A DNA stretch of 64,000 bases from Endozoicomonas sp. SCSIO W0465 (GCF_023716865.1 NZ_CP092417.1:6054001-6118000); one strand, 5' to 3'. Positions 25,761 to 34,310 are shown, counted from the stretch's first letter. Numbers and translations: made by a program. The notes: generated by a model from the letters alone, not told the origin.

Positions 25761-27493
25761 CCGTCATTCAGCACTCAATCTGAGAATTTCCCTACACCGG
25801 CTAAAATGTAAAAAATTCTCAGAATGAACATGTCCAATGCATCCTCATCAGTTCCACATTCAACGTATCGATCATATGGGTTTGGTTGCCGGTATGTGCA
25901 AAGAACTCGGTATCTCTAATCATCTGGATTCCCTGGTTCCTAACCAATCTGAACACCGGAATATTTCCTTTGGCGAAACCTTAGTATCAATGCTGCTTAA
26001 CGGCCTTGGGTTCACTGCCCGCACGCTTCATATGTTCCCGGAGTTTCATGCTGATAAACCGCTGGATAAACTCATCAGGCCCGGTATTAAACCCGAACAC
26101 ATTAACGACAGTGTACTCGGCAGAGCCCTGGATCAGCTTTTTGAACTGGATGTAAGTGAGGTCTATTTATCGCTGGCTGTCAAGGCAGTGAATGTCTTAA
26201 AACTGCCGTGCAAGGCTCTGAACCTTGACTCAACAAGCTTGCATGTGGACGGCGTTTATAACAGCGAATCTGACGTCGACGAAGAAGATATGCACTGTAT
26301 CAAACTCTGTCGTGGATACAGCAGGGATCATCGACCCGAGCTCAACCAGGCAATACTGCTGATGATGACGGAAAATCAGGCCGGTATTCCCGTTTTTATG
26401 AAAGCGTCCAGTGGCAACGTAAACGACAATAAAAACTTTAAAAAAGTCATCAGCAGCCATTTGAAATCCTACCGGGAAGCCCTGAATAATCGCTACCTGA
26501 TTGGTGATGCAGCACTTTATACAACAGATAACGTACAGATACTTCATCAGCAGGGCCAGCAATTTATCACCCGGGTTCCGTCAAAAATCAAAGAAGCCAG
26601 AGAACTGATTGACAGTGTCGCTTCTTGTGAAATGACACCAGTGGAGGGTGCTGAGGGCTATGAGAGTCATGAAATGCTGTCAGATCATGCGGGTGTCTCC
26701 CAGCGCTGGATTCTGGTCCGCAGCGAGCAGGCTCGAAAGAGCGAACAAAAAACACTGCTGAAAAAAATGCTAAAGAAGTCTGAGAAAGAAGCAGAAGCGC
26801 TGACCAGTAAACTGGCCAAAAAAGCCTTCAAGTGTGAAACCGACGCATTGCGTGCGTTCGATGAATGGCAGTCAAAAACTATTTATTGTCAGGCGGAACC
26901 TGTCATTACTGAGAAACCCTGCTATACCAAGGTAGGTCGTCCGGAGAAAGGCTCTAAACCGGACAGTATTGAATATTATGTGAGCGGATATCCTTGGGTA
27001 TCCGTTGACTGTCGCAAAGATGCAGAGTGTTCTCTGGGTTGCTTTGTGCTGGCGACGAATGATCTGGACGACAGTCGGCTGAGTACAGCAGAAGTGCTAA
27101 GTACTTACAAATCACAACAGTCAGTAGAGCGTGGCTTTCGGTTTTTGAAGAGCCCGGAGTTTCTGGTTTCTTCGCTGTTTTTAAAGAAACCGGAACGAAT
27201 AGAAGCCTTGCTGATGGTGATGACGCTGTGTCTGTTAGTGTATGCGGCGATTCAGCATCGAATTAGGCATGAGCTAAAACGACAGAGTCGGTTTTTCCCG
27301 GACATGAAGCGGAAACCCTGCCAAAACCCGACAGCGCGTTGGGTGTTTTTCTGCTTTCAGGGTATCAACGTGCTATTGGTCGATGGACATGAAAAGCATG
27401 TGGTTGGATTACAAGAAAGGCAGTTGACTATTATTTCAATTCTTGGGCGACCGTATCAGGAAATTTATTCCTGATACGGGTGCTGAATGACGG
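25761..27493 (+). mobile_element. IS1634-family element abutting galU
   Basis: Perfect 14-bp ends CCGTCATTCAGCAC and its inverse, with a 6-bp duplication TTATAT (25755-25760, 27494-27499). The right-hand duplication contains the first two bases of the galU ATG, so the element sits directly against the start codon. Confidence 0.9.
25837..27474 (+). CDS. IS1634-family transposase
   Basis: DDE transposase of 545 residues. Seen: LNLDSTSLHVDGVY (first Asp), IGDAALYTTDN (second Asp), a long basic coiled region near 300-350, and the C-terminal YKSQQSVERGFRFLKSPEF holding the catalytic Glu, the arrangement of IS1634 transposases. The frame and ends are intact. Confidence 0.87.
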   Translation: MHPHQFHIQRIDHMGLVAGMCKELGISNHLDSLVPNQSEHRNISFGETLVSMLLNGLGFTARTLHMFPEFHADKPLDKLIRPGIKPEHINDSVLGRALDQLFELDVSEVYLSLAVKAVNVLKLPCKALNLDSTSLHVDGVYNSESDVDEEDMHCIKLCRGYSRDHRPELNQAILLMMTENQAGIPVFMKASSGNVNDNKNFKKVISSHLKSYREALNNRYLIGDAALYTTDNVQILHQQGQQFITRVPSKIKEARELIDSVASCEMTPVEGAEGYESHEMLSDHAGVSQRWILVRSEQARKSEQKTLLKKMLKKSEKEAEALTSKLAKKAFKCETDALRAFDEWQSKTIYCQAEPVITEKPCYTKVGRPEKGSKPDSIEYYVSGYPWVSVDCRKDAECSLGCFVLATNDLDDSRLSTAEVLSTYKSQQSVERGFRFLKSPEFLVSSLFLKKPERIEALLMVMTLCLLVYAAIQHRIRHELKRQSRFFPDMKRKPCQNPTARWVFFCFQGINVLLVDGHEKHVVGLQERQLTIISILGRPYQEIYS

Positions 27494-27497
27494 TTAT

Positions 27498-28325
27498 ATG
27501 ATCAAAAAATGCCTATTCCCCGCCGCCGGTTACGGCACCCGCTTTCTCCCTGCCACCAAAAGCATGCCCAAAGAGATGATGCCGGTGGTCTCCAAACCGC
27601 TGATTGAATACGGCGTTGAAGAAGCCCTGCAGGCAGGCATGGCCGATATCTGCATGGTGACCGGTCGCGGCAAGCGCAGCCTGGAAGATCACTTTGATAT
27701 TAATTTTGAGCTGGAGCACCAGATTGCCGGTACGGATAAAGAATCCTTGCTGACCAATATCCGCGAACTGATCAATAACTGCACGTTCTCTTATACCCGC
27801 CAGCGGGAGATGAAAGGGTTGGGCCATGCCATTCTTTCCGGCGAACCGCTGATTGGCGACCAGCCCTTTGGCGTGGTGCTGGCGGACGATCTCTGCATTA
27901 ATGCCGATGGCCCCGGTGTGTTGGCGCAGATGGCGCAGCTGTATAAGCAGTTCCGCTGTTCCATTATCGCGGTGATGGAAGTGCCGGACGATGAGGTGCA
28001 TAAATACGGTGTGATTGCCGGGCAGGCGATTTCCGATGACCTGATCCGGGTGGAAAACATGGTGGAGAAACCGGCGAAGGAAGACGCGCCAAGCAATCTC
28101 GCCATTATTGGCCGCTATATTCTCACGCCGGATATCTTTGACCTGATTCGCGATACCGAGCCAGGCAAGGGCGGTGAGATCCAGATTACCGATGCCCTGA
28201 TGGCCCAGGCGCAAAAAGGCTGTGTGATGGCCTACAAGTTCAAGGGCAAGCGTTTTGACTGTGGCAGTATTGAAGGGTTTATTGAAGCCACCAACTATTG
28301 TTACGACACGCTTTATTCGCATTAA
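27498..28325 (+). CDS. galU: UTP-glucose-1-phosphate uridylyltransferase
   Basis: Makes UDP-glucose for cell-surface polysaccharides, and for UDP-galactose through GalE encoded 5 kb downstream. Seen: 275 residues with the nucleotidyltransferase start LFPAAGYGTRFLPATKSMPK, EYGVEEALQAG, VLADDLC, VEKP and GGEIQITDAL. The start ATG at 27498 lies within 5 bp of the right end of the IS1634-like element, which replaces whatever ribosome binding site and promoter it had. No good Shine-Dalgarno sequence is now visible, so expression may be reduced, or driven by read-through from the element. Confidence 0.95.
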   Translation: MIKKCLFPAAGYGTRFLPATKSMPKEMMPVVSKPLIEYGVEEALQAGMADICMVTGRGKRSLEDHFDINFELEHQIAGTDKESLLTNIRELINNCTFSYTRQREMKGLGHAILSGEPLIGDQPFGVVLADDLCINADGPGVLAQMAQLYKQFRCSIIAVMEVPDDEVHKYGVIAGQAISDDLIRVENMVEKPAKEDAPSNLAIIGRYILTPDIFDLIRDTEPGKGGEIQITDALMAQAQKGCVMAYKFKGKRFDCGSIEGFIEATNYCYDTLYSH

Positions 28326-28418
28326 GAGCGCTGCCCGTCTCCCGCTGCCCGAAAAAGATAAGAGCATGGCTTTTTCAGGTGGCGGGCAGTGGAAAATTCA
28401 CCCTGCCTCCTTTTCTGT

Positions 28419-28463
28419 CCATTTTTTTCTGAAAACTGGCAACTGAGAACTGCCAACTACCCC
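28419..28463. repeat. Intergenic CTGAAAACTGGCAACTG repeat
   Basis: A short run of CTGAAAACTGGC / AACTGAGAACTGCC phrases between galU and the Uma2 gene. The same CTGAAAACTG/CAGTTTTCAG words appear at 31161-31235 and 33751-33780. These look like members of a dispersed intergenic repeat family. Confidence 0.4.
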
Positions 28464-28511
28464 GCGATGTGTATTATTCTTAAGGATCATAACCAGAACG
28501 GGAAGAAGCGA

Positions 28512-29084
28512 ATGGCTCAGGCCGAGCAGGTACAATTTATGACGCCGGAAGCCTATCTGGCGTTTGAACAGCAGGCGGAGCAGCGGCATGAGTGCGTTAA
28601 CGGGCTGATCATCGCCATGGCCGGTGCCAGCCGCAGGCACGATCTGCTGACCCTGGCGTTTGCCTCCCTGCTGCGTGCTCATCTGCGGGGTAGCCCCTGC
28701 AGAGCTTACGCCAGTGATATGAAAGTGAATGCCAGCCATAAAGGGAATGATGTTTTTTATTACCCGGATGTGATGGTGGCCTGTAACGGTTCTGACCAGA
28801 ACGCCTATGTTGAAGATCAGCCAACCTTGATTGCCGAGGTGCTATCCCCCACCACCGAGGCGAGGGACCGGATGGAAAAACTGGCGGCCTACACCGCCAT
28901 CAAGGGGTTGAAGGAGTATGTATTGATCCATCAGGATAAGATTGCCGTGGATCTCTACCAGAATACCGGCAATGGCTGGGAGGTTATTCGCCTTAAGCAG
29001 GAGAGCGATACTCTGCAGCTCCATTCCATCGGGTTTTCTGTCACGCTTCGGGAGCTGTATGAAGATGTGGTGGGTGTTCTTTAA
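28512..29084 (+). CDS. Uma2-family (DUF820) PD-(D/E)XK nuclease-like protein
   Basis: Uma2 proteins have a PD-(D/E)XK fold and are assumed to be nucleases; biological role unknown. Seen: 190 residues from ATG 28512 with GGGAAGAAGCG upstream; MTPEAYLAFEQQAEQRHECVNG, the core YYPDVMVACNG (Asp) and LIAEVLSPTTEARDRMEKLAAY (Glu and following Lys), then EYVLIHQDKIAVDLY. Its end overlaps by 4 bp the end of the convergent PIN-toxin gene. Confidence 0.85.
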   Translation: MAQAEQVQFMTPEAYLAFEQQAEQRHECVNGLIIAMAGASRRHDLLTLAFASLLRAHLRGSPCRAYASDMKVNASHKGNDVFYYPDVMVACNGSDQNAYVEDQPTLIAEVLSPTTEARDRMEKLAAYTAIKGLKEYVLIHQDKIAVDLYQNTGNGWEVIRLKQESDTLQLHSIGFSVTLRELYEDVVGVL

Positions 29085-29497
29085 CTGCTGACCTTGTTGA
29101 TAAGGTACTCCTCTGGCGTATAAACCGGCAGTTCTGACGCTGAGAAATCTTTAACGTTGCGGGTGATAATGGCTCCGGTGCCTGCATTGACTCCTGAAGC
29201 ATAGAGTACGCTGTCTTCGTAGTCTTTGAAGCCGGTGTTCAGTGCCATCTGGAGAACCTGATGGTCAACCGGGGCCACCCGGTAGATTTGCAGCAATGTC
29301 TGAATGGCCTGTTGCCCCGCTTCTTTACCAATGGTTTTGCAGGCCAGATAGTGGATGGTGGTTAAGGTGGTAGCGCACAGGTAGCCGGTGCAGGCTCTGC
29401 GTTCAACCAGCGCCATAATACGGGATGAGTTTTGGGCAAAAGGTTCGCGCTCCAGAAGAACATCCAGGATAACATTGGTATCCACCAGAATACTCAC
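29081..29497 (-). CDS. PIN-domain toxin (VapC-like)
   Basis: Probable ribonuclease toxin of 138 residues. Seen: N-terminal VDTNVILDVLLEREPF with the first catalytic Asp, a central helix region, DYEDSVLYASGV with the D-x-x-D pair and IITRNVKDF, the PIN-domain acidic set. It overlaps the upstream antitoxin gene by 4 bp and converges on the Uma2 gene. Confidence 0.87.
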   Translation of the reverse strand: MSILVDTNVILDVLLEREPFAQNSSRIMALVERRACTGYLCATTLTTIHYLACKTIGKEAGQQAIQTLLQIYRVAPVDHQVLQMALNTGFKDYEDSVLYASGVNAGTGAIITRNVKDFSASELPVYTPEEYLINKVSS

Positions 29498-29736
29498 AGG
29501 TATTTATCCTCAAGGTGTTTTTTGTAGGCATTTTCATCGTCAGTGGTATCTGGCGACCGCAGGGCTCCTTTCAGCTTTTGCGTTAGCGGTGGCAGCGTTT
29601 CGTTATCGGATTCTGCTGAGGTTAATGAGTCAAAGTAGTCTGCGACCAGTTGTGATAAAGACTTACCGTGATGCGCTGCATAAGCTTTTGCCTTTTGGAC
29701 CTGCTCAGGCTCCATTCTCAGTGTGAGTTTTTGCAT
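29494..29736 (-). CDS. Antitoxin of the PIN toxin (ribbon-helix-helix type)
   Basis: Eighty-residue protein starting at ATG 29736. Seen: MQKLTLRMEPEQVQKAKAYA and HGKSLSQLVADYFDSL, a short strand followed by two helices as in ribbon-helix-helix antitoxins (DUF6364-like), then a flexible acidic C-terminal tail likely to bind the toxin. Antitoxin precedes toxin with a 4-bp overlap. An in-frame start at 29778 is possible but lacks the family N-terminus. Confidence 0.8.
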   Translation of the reverse strand: MQKLTLRMEPEQVQKAKAYAAHHGKSLSQLVADYFDSLTSAESDNETLPPLTQKLKGALRSPDTTDDENAYKKHLEDKYL

Positions 29737-29895
29737 ATCTGATCCCGTGCCGTACTGTTTTAATTCAGTGTACGTCACACGCCAGTGGTTGGCAAAAGCC
29801 GAATAACGCTTTTTTTTGCTGAATATCTACGGATGCACTAAAAAATACTGTTCCTTCATAATCCAGCGTTTTTTTATAACCTTGAAGCCCGTTCA

Positions 29896-30260
29896 ATGGA
29901 TAAAATTCTCGCTGGATTGCAGGTGTTCCCGCCTGCGCTGTATCGCTTTGCTTTTATCGGGGCGCTGGCTTTTGCCCTGTTTATGGCGGTGATTCCCCAC
30001 GGTGCCGACCCGACCGCCGCCGTTAATGACAAAGTCAAACACGCCATTACCTTTATGGTGCTGTTTGCCATGCTGGATCTGGCCTGGCCCACGGTGGGTA
30101 TGCCCTGGTGGAAACCGGTGGGGCTGCTGGCCTTTGGGATGTTGATTGAGGTCTGCCAGAAGCTGACCGGTTACCGCAGCTTTAGTGTGGGTGTGATATT
30201 GTGGCCAATGGTGTGGGAGTGTTGGCGTATCTTGGTGTTTACCTCGTGATTTCCCGTTAA
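29896..30260 (+). pseudogene. VanZ-like membrane protein with a 2-base frameshift
   Basis: The frame from ATG 29896 shows VanZ features: helix FAFIGALAFALFMAVIP, NDKVKHAITFMVLFAMLD, GLLAFGMLIEVCQKLTGYRS. After FSVG the expected DIVANGVGVLAYLGVYLVIS followed by R and a stop at 30258-30260 is found in another frame. The change corresponds to an extra GT within GTGGGTGTGATATT near 30189. As written the protein ends at 30249 with an aberrant tail (VILWPMVWECWR). The short duplication may be a real recent mutation or a sequencing error. VanZ-like proteins are small membrane proteins, linked in some species to glycopeptide tolerance. Confidence 0.75.
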
Positions 30261-30268
30261 GGCTTTTT

Positions 30269-31156
30269 GTGAACGCTCCTTTTCTTCTGTTTCTTAAAGG
30301 CGTCGCCATGGGCGCTGCCGATGTGGTGCCCGGTGTTTCTGGCGGTACCATTGCGTTTATTACCGGCATTTACGATGAGCTGCTGGACAGCATCAAACGG
30401 CTGGGCCCCGGTGCGTTGAAGGTACTGGCTCAGGATGGCATTGGTGCCTGCTGGAAGCACATCAACGGTGCGTTTCTACTGACGCTGGGGAGTGGGATTT
30501 TGCTGAGTCTGTTCAGCCTGGCCCGGGTGATTAGCTGGTTGCTGATGACGCATCCGATTCCCCTATGGTCGTTTTTTTCCGGGCTGATTCTGGTCTCTGT
30601 CTGGCATATGTTGCGCCAGCTGGAGGGTGTTAAGGCGTCTACCGTTGTGGTTTTGATGGTTGGGGCGGCGCTGGCCTGGTGGATTTCGGGCATGACGCCT
30701 TCTGGTGCTGCTGAGCCGGAGTTGCCGTTTTTGTTTATGTGTGGTGCCGTGGCCATTTGTGCCATGATTTTGCCGGGAATTTCCGGCTCCTTTCTTCTGT
30801 TGTTGCTGGGGGTGTACCAGCCGGTGTTAACGGCCGTGGCCACCCTGGATATTCCTGTGCTGGTTACCGTGGCTTCGGGCTGTGTCATCGGGCTGCTGTT
30901 GTTTACTCGCTTTCTGAGCTGGCTGCTGGCCTATGCCCGGCATTTTACCCTGGCCTTTTTAACCGGGCTGATGCTGGGCTCGGTAAATAAGCTCTGGCCC
31001 TGGAAGCAGGCAACGGCAGACCAGTTGTTCAATGTGTTGCCACAGACCTATGAACACCTGACCGGCCAGAGTGCCCAGTTAACCCTCGCCCTGGCCATGG
31101 GGCTCTGTGCGGTGGTGATGGTGTTGGTGATTGAGCGGGTTGCTAAGACTTCGTAG
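30269..31156 (+). CDS. DUF368 membrane protein, likely undecaprenyl-phosphate translocase (PopT type)
   Basis: DUF368 proteins have been shown in other bacteria to act, like some DedA proteins, in returning undecaprenyl phosphate (C55-P) across the membrane. Seen: 295 residues with the duplicated hallmark loops MGAADVVPGVSGGTIAFITG and ICAMILPGISGSFLLLLLGV, and about eight hydrophobic segments. Start is GTG 30269, 9 bp after the restored VanZ stop, suggesting an operon. uppP, the C55-PP phosphatase, follows at 31926, so C55-P recycling functions are clustered here; the translocase role for this protein is inferred from the family. Confidence 0.85.
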   Translation: MNAPFLLFLKGVAMGAADVVPGVSGGTIAFITGIYDELLDSIKRLGPGALKVLAQDGIGACWKHINGAFLLTLGSGILLSLFSLARVISWLLMTHPIPLWSFFSGLILVSVWHMLRQLEGVKASTVVVLMVGAALAWWISGMTPSGAAEPELPFLFMCGAVAICAMILPGISGSFLLLLLGVYQPVLTAVATLDIPVLVTVASGCVIGLLLFTRFLSWLLAYARHFTLAFLTGLMLGSVNKLWPWKQATADQLFNVLPQTYEHLTGQSAQLTLALAMGLCAVVMVLVIERVAKTS

Positions 31157-31160
31157 TTAT

Positions 31161-31235
31161 CAGTTTTCAGTGGGCAGAAAAAGACGGCTGATCCGCTTTT
31201 CTTTTTCTGAAAACTGCCTACTGAGCACTGCCCAC
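31161..31235. terminator. Inverted repeat between convergent genes
   Basis: CAGTTTTCAG (31161-31170) with CTGAAAACTG (31207-31216), and GTGGGCAG with CTGCCCAC (31228-31235), plus GAAAAAG with CTTTTTC, form an extended hairpin between the DUF368 gene and the convergent yoeB gene. It probably acts as a two-way terminator and belongs to the CAGTTTTCAG intergenic repeat family. Confidence 0.5.
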
Positions 31236-31239
31236 TTTC

Positions 31240-31503
31240 TTATTCGTAGTGCGTCCACATCCTGATGATTTTGACGGCTTCGTCTTCCTTTAGCACCTGA
31301 TAGACGAGGCGATGCTGAATATTGATTCTTCTGGACAAAGCGCCACTCAGATCGCCAATCAGCTTTTCATAGGGTGGCGGTGTTTGGTAAGGGTTTTCTG
31401 TCAGAATGGCCAGTAGGGTTTCTACTTTAGATTTCAGGCCTGCTGAAGCGATCTTTTTTGCATCTTTCTGGGCTTGCCGGGTATATACCAGTTTCCAACT
31501 CAC
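31240..31503 (-). CDS. yoeB: YoeB/Txe-family mRNA-cleaving toxin
   Basis: Ribosome-dependent mRNA interferase of 87 residues. Seen: SWKLVYTRQAQKDAKKI, helix, NPYQTPPPYEKLIGDLSGALSRRINIQHRLVYQV cut here to EKLIGDLSGALSRRINIQHR and a C-terminal IIRMWTHYE, ending in His-Tyr as YoeB toxins do (these C-terminal residues are catalytic in YoeB). Start GTG 31503 overlaps the antitoxin stop (GTGA), so translation is coupled. Confidence 0.92.
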   Translation of the reverse strand: MSWKLVYTRQAQKDAKKIASAGLKSKVETLLAILTENPYQTPPPYEKLIGDLSGALSRRINIQHRLVYQVLKEDEAVKIIRMWTHYE

Positions 31504-31742
31504 CAGCCCGGCTCCTCACTGCAATCAGAAAGATCACTGGCTAAACCATCCTGAATGGATTTACGCATGCCCGGCACGGAGAGCAGATGCAGGGTTTCCT
31601 GAATGGCGCTCCAATCCTCTTCGGATACCAGTACGGCGTTGTTGCGTTTACCAGTAATCAGCACCGGTTTGTGGTTTTTCGCGGTTTCATCAATCAGACG
31701 ATACAGGTTGGCGCGAGCCTCACTGGCACTGTAACTGCTCAT
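31500..31742 (-). CDS. yefM: YefM/Phd-family antitoxin
   Basis: Eighty-residue antitoxin from ATG 31742. Seen: MSSYSASEARANLYRLIDET, then KPVLITGKRNNAVLVSEEDW, the YefM N-terminal DNA-binding fold, and a C-terminal acidic toxin-binding tail. It precedes yoeB with overlapping GTGA. The complex usually represses its own promoter; see the candidate operator at 31771-31790. Confidence 0.92.
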   Translation of the reverse strand: MSSYSASEARANLYRLIDETAKNHKPVLITGKRNNAVLVSEEDWSAIQETLHLLSVPGMRKSIQDGLASDLSDCSEEPGW

Positions 31743-31770
31743 AGATGGAGTCCTGTTTGGTTTATTGGTT

Positions 31771-31790
31771 ACGTACGTAATATAGTACGT
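31771..31790 (-). promoter_or_regulatory. Candidate YefM-YoeB autoregulatory palindrome
   Basis: ACGTACGTAATATAGTACGT, 29 bp upstream of the yefM start, contains a perfect palindrome ACGTACGT and a second half ACGT arm with a TATA-like centre. YefM operators are palindromic with a GTAC-containing core, so this is a reasonable operator/promoter candidate. Not proven. Confidence 0.45.
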
Positions 31791-31925
31791 TTTATTGAGG
31801 CTTGCAGTGAGTAAGCTTCGGAAATAGCATTTCTGCACCAACTATCTGGTATCCGCCCCCTTTTTTAGACAATTTTCCACTCTCTTTTTCTGCTTTTTCT
31901 GCCAACTTTTTTTGGCCCTTTTTTT

Positions 31926-32723
31926 ATGAATCTTCTACAAATCGTTGTTCTTTCGCTTATCCAGGGCCTGACCGAGTTTCTGCCCATCTCCAGCTCGGCA
32001 CACCTGATTTTACCCGCCAAGCTGTTGCACTGGCCGGATCAGGGGCTGGCTTTTGATGTGGCGGTGCATATCGGCACGCTGTTGGCGGTGATTATCTATT
32101 TCCGTAAGGACCTGGTGCTGCTGATTCGTGACTGGTGCCTGTCTTTGATGGGGCGCGGAGCAACGCCGCACAGCAATATGGCGTGGTATGTCGGGCTGGC
32201 GACCATTCCGGCGGTGCTGTTTGGCCTGTTTCTGAAAGTCTCCGGGCTGGATGACAGTATGCGCTCGTTGCAGGTGATTGCCGGCACAACGCTGATTTTT
32301 GGCGCACTGCTCGGGGTGGCGGATTATTACGCGCCCTGTCGCTGGCCATTAAAAGCGATGAATCTGCCAAAGGCGATGGTGATCGGCTTTGCCCAGATGC
32401 TGGCGTTGGTTCCGGGAACGTCACGCTCCGGTATTACCATGACCGCTGCATTGTTCCTTGGGTTTGACCGGGAGTCTGCCGCCCGGTTCTCTTTCCTTCT
32501 TTCCATTCCGGTGATTCTCGGGGCTGGCCTGCTGCTGACCCTGGACCTGATGAAATCTCCCGCACCGGTGGACTGGCAGGTGCTGATGATGGGGGCGTTG
32601 TTATCCGGCATCAGTGCGTTGCTTTGTATTCATCTGTTTCTTGGGGCGATTAACCGCATGGGGCTGATGCCGTTTGTGATCTACCGGCTGGCCCTTGGGG
32701 TGGCGTTGCTGTTTGTTATTTAA
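31926..32723 (+). CDS. uppP: Undecaprenyl-diphosphate phosphatase
   Basis: Membrane enzyme that dephosphorylates undecaprenyl pyrophosphate to regenerate the lipid carrier for peptidoglycan and polysaccharide synthesis. Seen: 265 residues, several membrane helices, the two signature loops TEFLPISSSAHLIL (Glu/Ser) and ALVPGTSRSGITM (PGxSRSGxT). The start is preceded by a T-rich stretch without a clear ribosome binding site. galE follows after 12 bp with its own GGGGAAAG, so the two are probably co-transcribed. Confidence 0.95.
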   Translation: MNLLQIVVLSLIQGLTEFLPISSSAHLILPAKLLHWPDQGLAFDVAVHIGTLLAVIIYFRKDLVLLIRDWCLSLMGRGATPHSNMAWYVGLATIPAVLFGLFLKVSGLDDSMRSLQVIAGTTLIFGALLGVADYYAPCRWPLKAMNLPKAMVIGFAQMLALVPGTSRSGITMTAALFLGFDRESAARFSFLLSIPVILGAGLLLTLDLMKSPAPVDWQVLMMGALLSGISALLCIHLFLGAINRMGLMPFVIYRLALGVALLFVI

Positions 32724-32735
32724 CGGGGAAAGACC

Positions 32736-33752
32736 ATGAAGATTCTGGTAACCGGCGGAGCGGGCTATATTGGTTCCCATACCTGCGTTGAGTTGTTGGT
32801 GGCAGGCCATGAGGTGATTGTTTTTGACAATTTCTGCAATAGCTCGCCCGAGGCCATTAAACGGGTACGGCGGATTAGCGGTAAGGAAGTTCCGCTGATC
32901 GAAGGCGATATCCGGGACGACTATACGCTGCGCCAGCTGTTCAAAGCCCATACCTTTGATGCCGTGATGCATTTTGCCGGGCTGAAGGCGGTGGGGGAGT
33001 CCTGCACCATTCCGCTGACGTATTATGAGAACAACATCAGCGGTACCATTTCGCTGTGCCAGGTGATGGCGGAGCATAAGGTCAAACGCCTGATTTTCAG
33101 CTCCTCCGCCACGGTCTATGGCGACCCCCATGCGCTGCCCATTGAAGAGGACTTCCCCCTCTCAACCACCAACCCGTATGGCCATTCCAAACTGGTGGTT
33201 GAGGAGATTCTGCGGGAGCTTTATAAGTCGGACCCACAGTGGAATATCGCCCTGTTGCGTTACTTTAACCCGGTGGGGGCGCACCCCTCTGGCCTGATTG
33301 GTGAAGACCCGAACGATATCCCCAATAATCTGCTGCCTTATATCTCCCAGGTGGCCATTGGCAAATTGCAGCAGTTGCAGGTATTCGGTAACGATTACCC
33401 GACGCCGGACGGTACCGGTGTGCGTGATTATATCCATGTGGTGGATCTGGCCCGTGGCCATGTGAAGGCGCTGGAGAATCTGACGGACAACAACCGGGAC
33501 TGCCATGTGTGGAACCTGGGTGTGGGCAAGGGGTATTCGGTACTGGAGATGGTGCATGCCTTTGAAAAGGCCTCTGGCCGACCGGTGCCGTATGTGATTA
33601 CCGAGCGTCGCCCCGGTGATATTGCCGCCTGTTATGCGCACCCGGAAAAGGCAGAACGTGAATTAGGCTGGAAAGCGGAATACTCGCTGGACGATATTAT
33701 GACCCACGCTTGGCGCTGGCAGTCGGATAATCCGGAGGGGTATGGGGCATAG
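32736..33752 (+). CDS. galE: UDP-glucose 4-epimerase
   Basis: NAD-dependent epimerase interconverting UDP-glucose and UDP-galactose, using the GalU product. Seen: 338 residues, ATG after a good GGGGAAAGACC; VTGGAGYIGSHTCVELL (NAD-binding), FSSSATVYGDP (catalytic Ser region), TNPYGHSKLVVE (Tyr-x3-Lys), NPVGAHPSGLIGEDP and a C-terminal RRPGDIA. Length and motifs match the family. Confidence 0.96.
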   Translation: MKILVTGGAGYIGSHTCVELLVAGHEVIVFDNFCNSSPEAIKRVRRISGKEVPLIEGDIRDDYTLRQLFKAHTFDAVMHFAGLKAVGESCTIPLTYYENNISGTISLCQVMAEHKVKRLIFSSSATVYGDPHALPIEEDFPLSTTNPYGHSKLVVEEILRELYKSDPQWNIALLRYFNPVGAHPSGLIGEDPNDIPNNLLPYISQVAIGKLQQLQVFGNDYPTPDGTGVRDYIHVVDLARGHVKALENLTDNNRDCHVWNLGVGKGYSVLEMVHAFEKASGRPVPYVITERRPGDIAACYAHPEKAERELGWKAEYSLDDIMTHAWRWQSDNPEGYGA

Positions 33753-33809
33753 TTTTCAGTTGACAGTTTTCAGTGGGCAGGAAAAGACGTTTGGTTAATT
33801 TTTTCCTGC
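33751..33809 (+). repeat. Hairpin-forming intergenic repeat after galE
   Basis: Two CAGTTTTCAG-like words are followed by GCAGGAAAA (33778-33786) that pairs with TTTTCCTGC (33801-33809). It can form a stem after galE and may help end the uppP-galE transcript, although no T tract follows. Confidence 0.45.
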
Positions 33810-33872
33810 GTTCTGCCTGTTCTCGGGTATTATTGCTATGGCGATTTCGATACAAGCCAATGCAGATAGAGT

Positions 33873-34292
33873 CTATGATGCACTATAAAGCGGATGATTA
33901 TTAATTGTTTCAACATCTTCCGGATGCTTGGCCATGAGTGTAAGTGCGACGGAAGTTGACTTGGGAACCGGTGTAATCCCCCTCTCATAACGGCTAAATG
34001 CGTTAGCCCCACCTCCCAGGATATCGGAAAGTTGCTTTTGGGTTTTATTCAAAAACTTTCTGATACTTTTCACGGCACTGGGGCCTAATATATCGTCAAT
34101 TCGTGCATGAAAATCCATAATGGCTACCCGGGTGGCATCCAGGTCTTCCGGATACAACATAGACTCGCCACATGAGTCACAATAAATGCCGGGCTGATCG
34201 AGTGTAATTGTACGGCCCTTATACTCATATTCCATTGGACGAGTGTCTCTGACCGCAGGCTCACCGCATAACTCACAATGCCATTCACTCAT
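33873..34292 (-). CDS. mqsA: MqsA-family antitoxin
   Basis: Antitoxin of 139 residues with the two-domain MqsA layout: an N-terminal zinc-binding domain (CELCGEP ... YCDSCGE) that binds the toxin, and a C-terminal helix-turn-helix (IRKFLNKTQKQLSDILGGGA then NAFSRYERG) for promoter binding. It lies 18 bp downstream of the toxin gene; toxin-first order is typical of mqsRA. Confidence 0.93.
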   Translation of the reverse strand: MSEWHCELCGEPAVRDTRPMEYEYKGRTITLDQPGIYCDSCGESMLYPEDLDATRVAIMDFHARIDDILGPSAVKSIRKFLNKTQKQLSDILGGGANAFSRYERGITPVPKSTSVALTLMAKHPEDVETINNHPLYSAS

Positions 34293-34310
34293 GTTGATAT
34301 CTCCCTGGTT

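Noticed and set aside
27513..28367. A 284-codon minus-strand frame opposite galU
   Set aside because: Shadow of galU caused by its base composition; no start signals or motifs.
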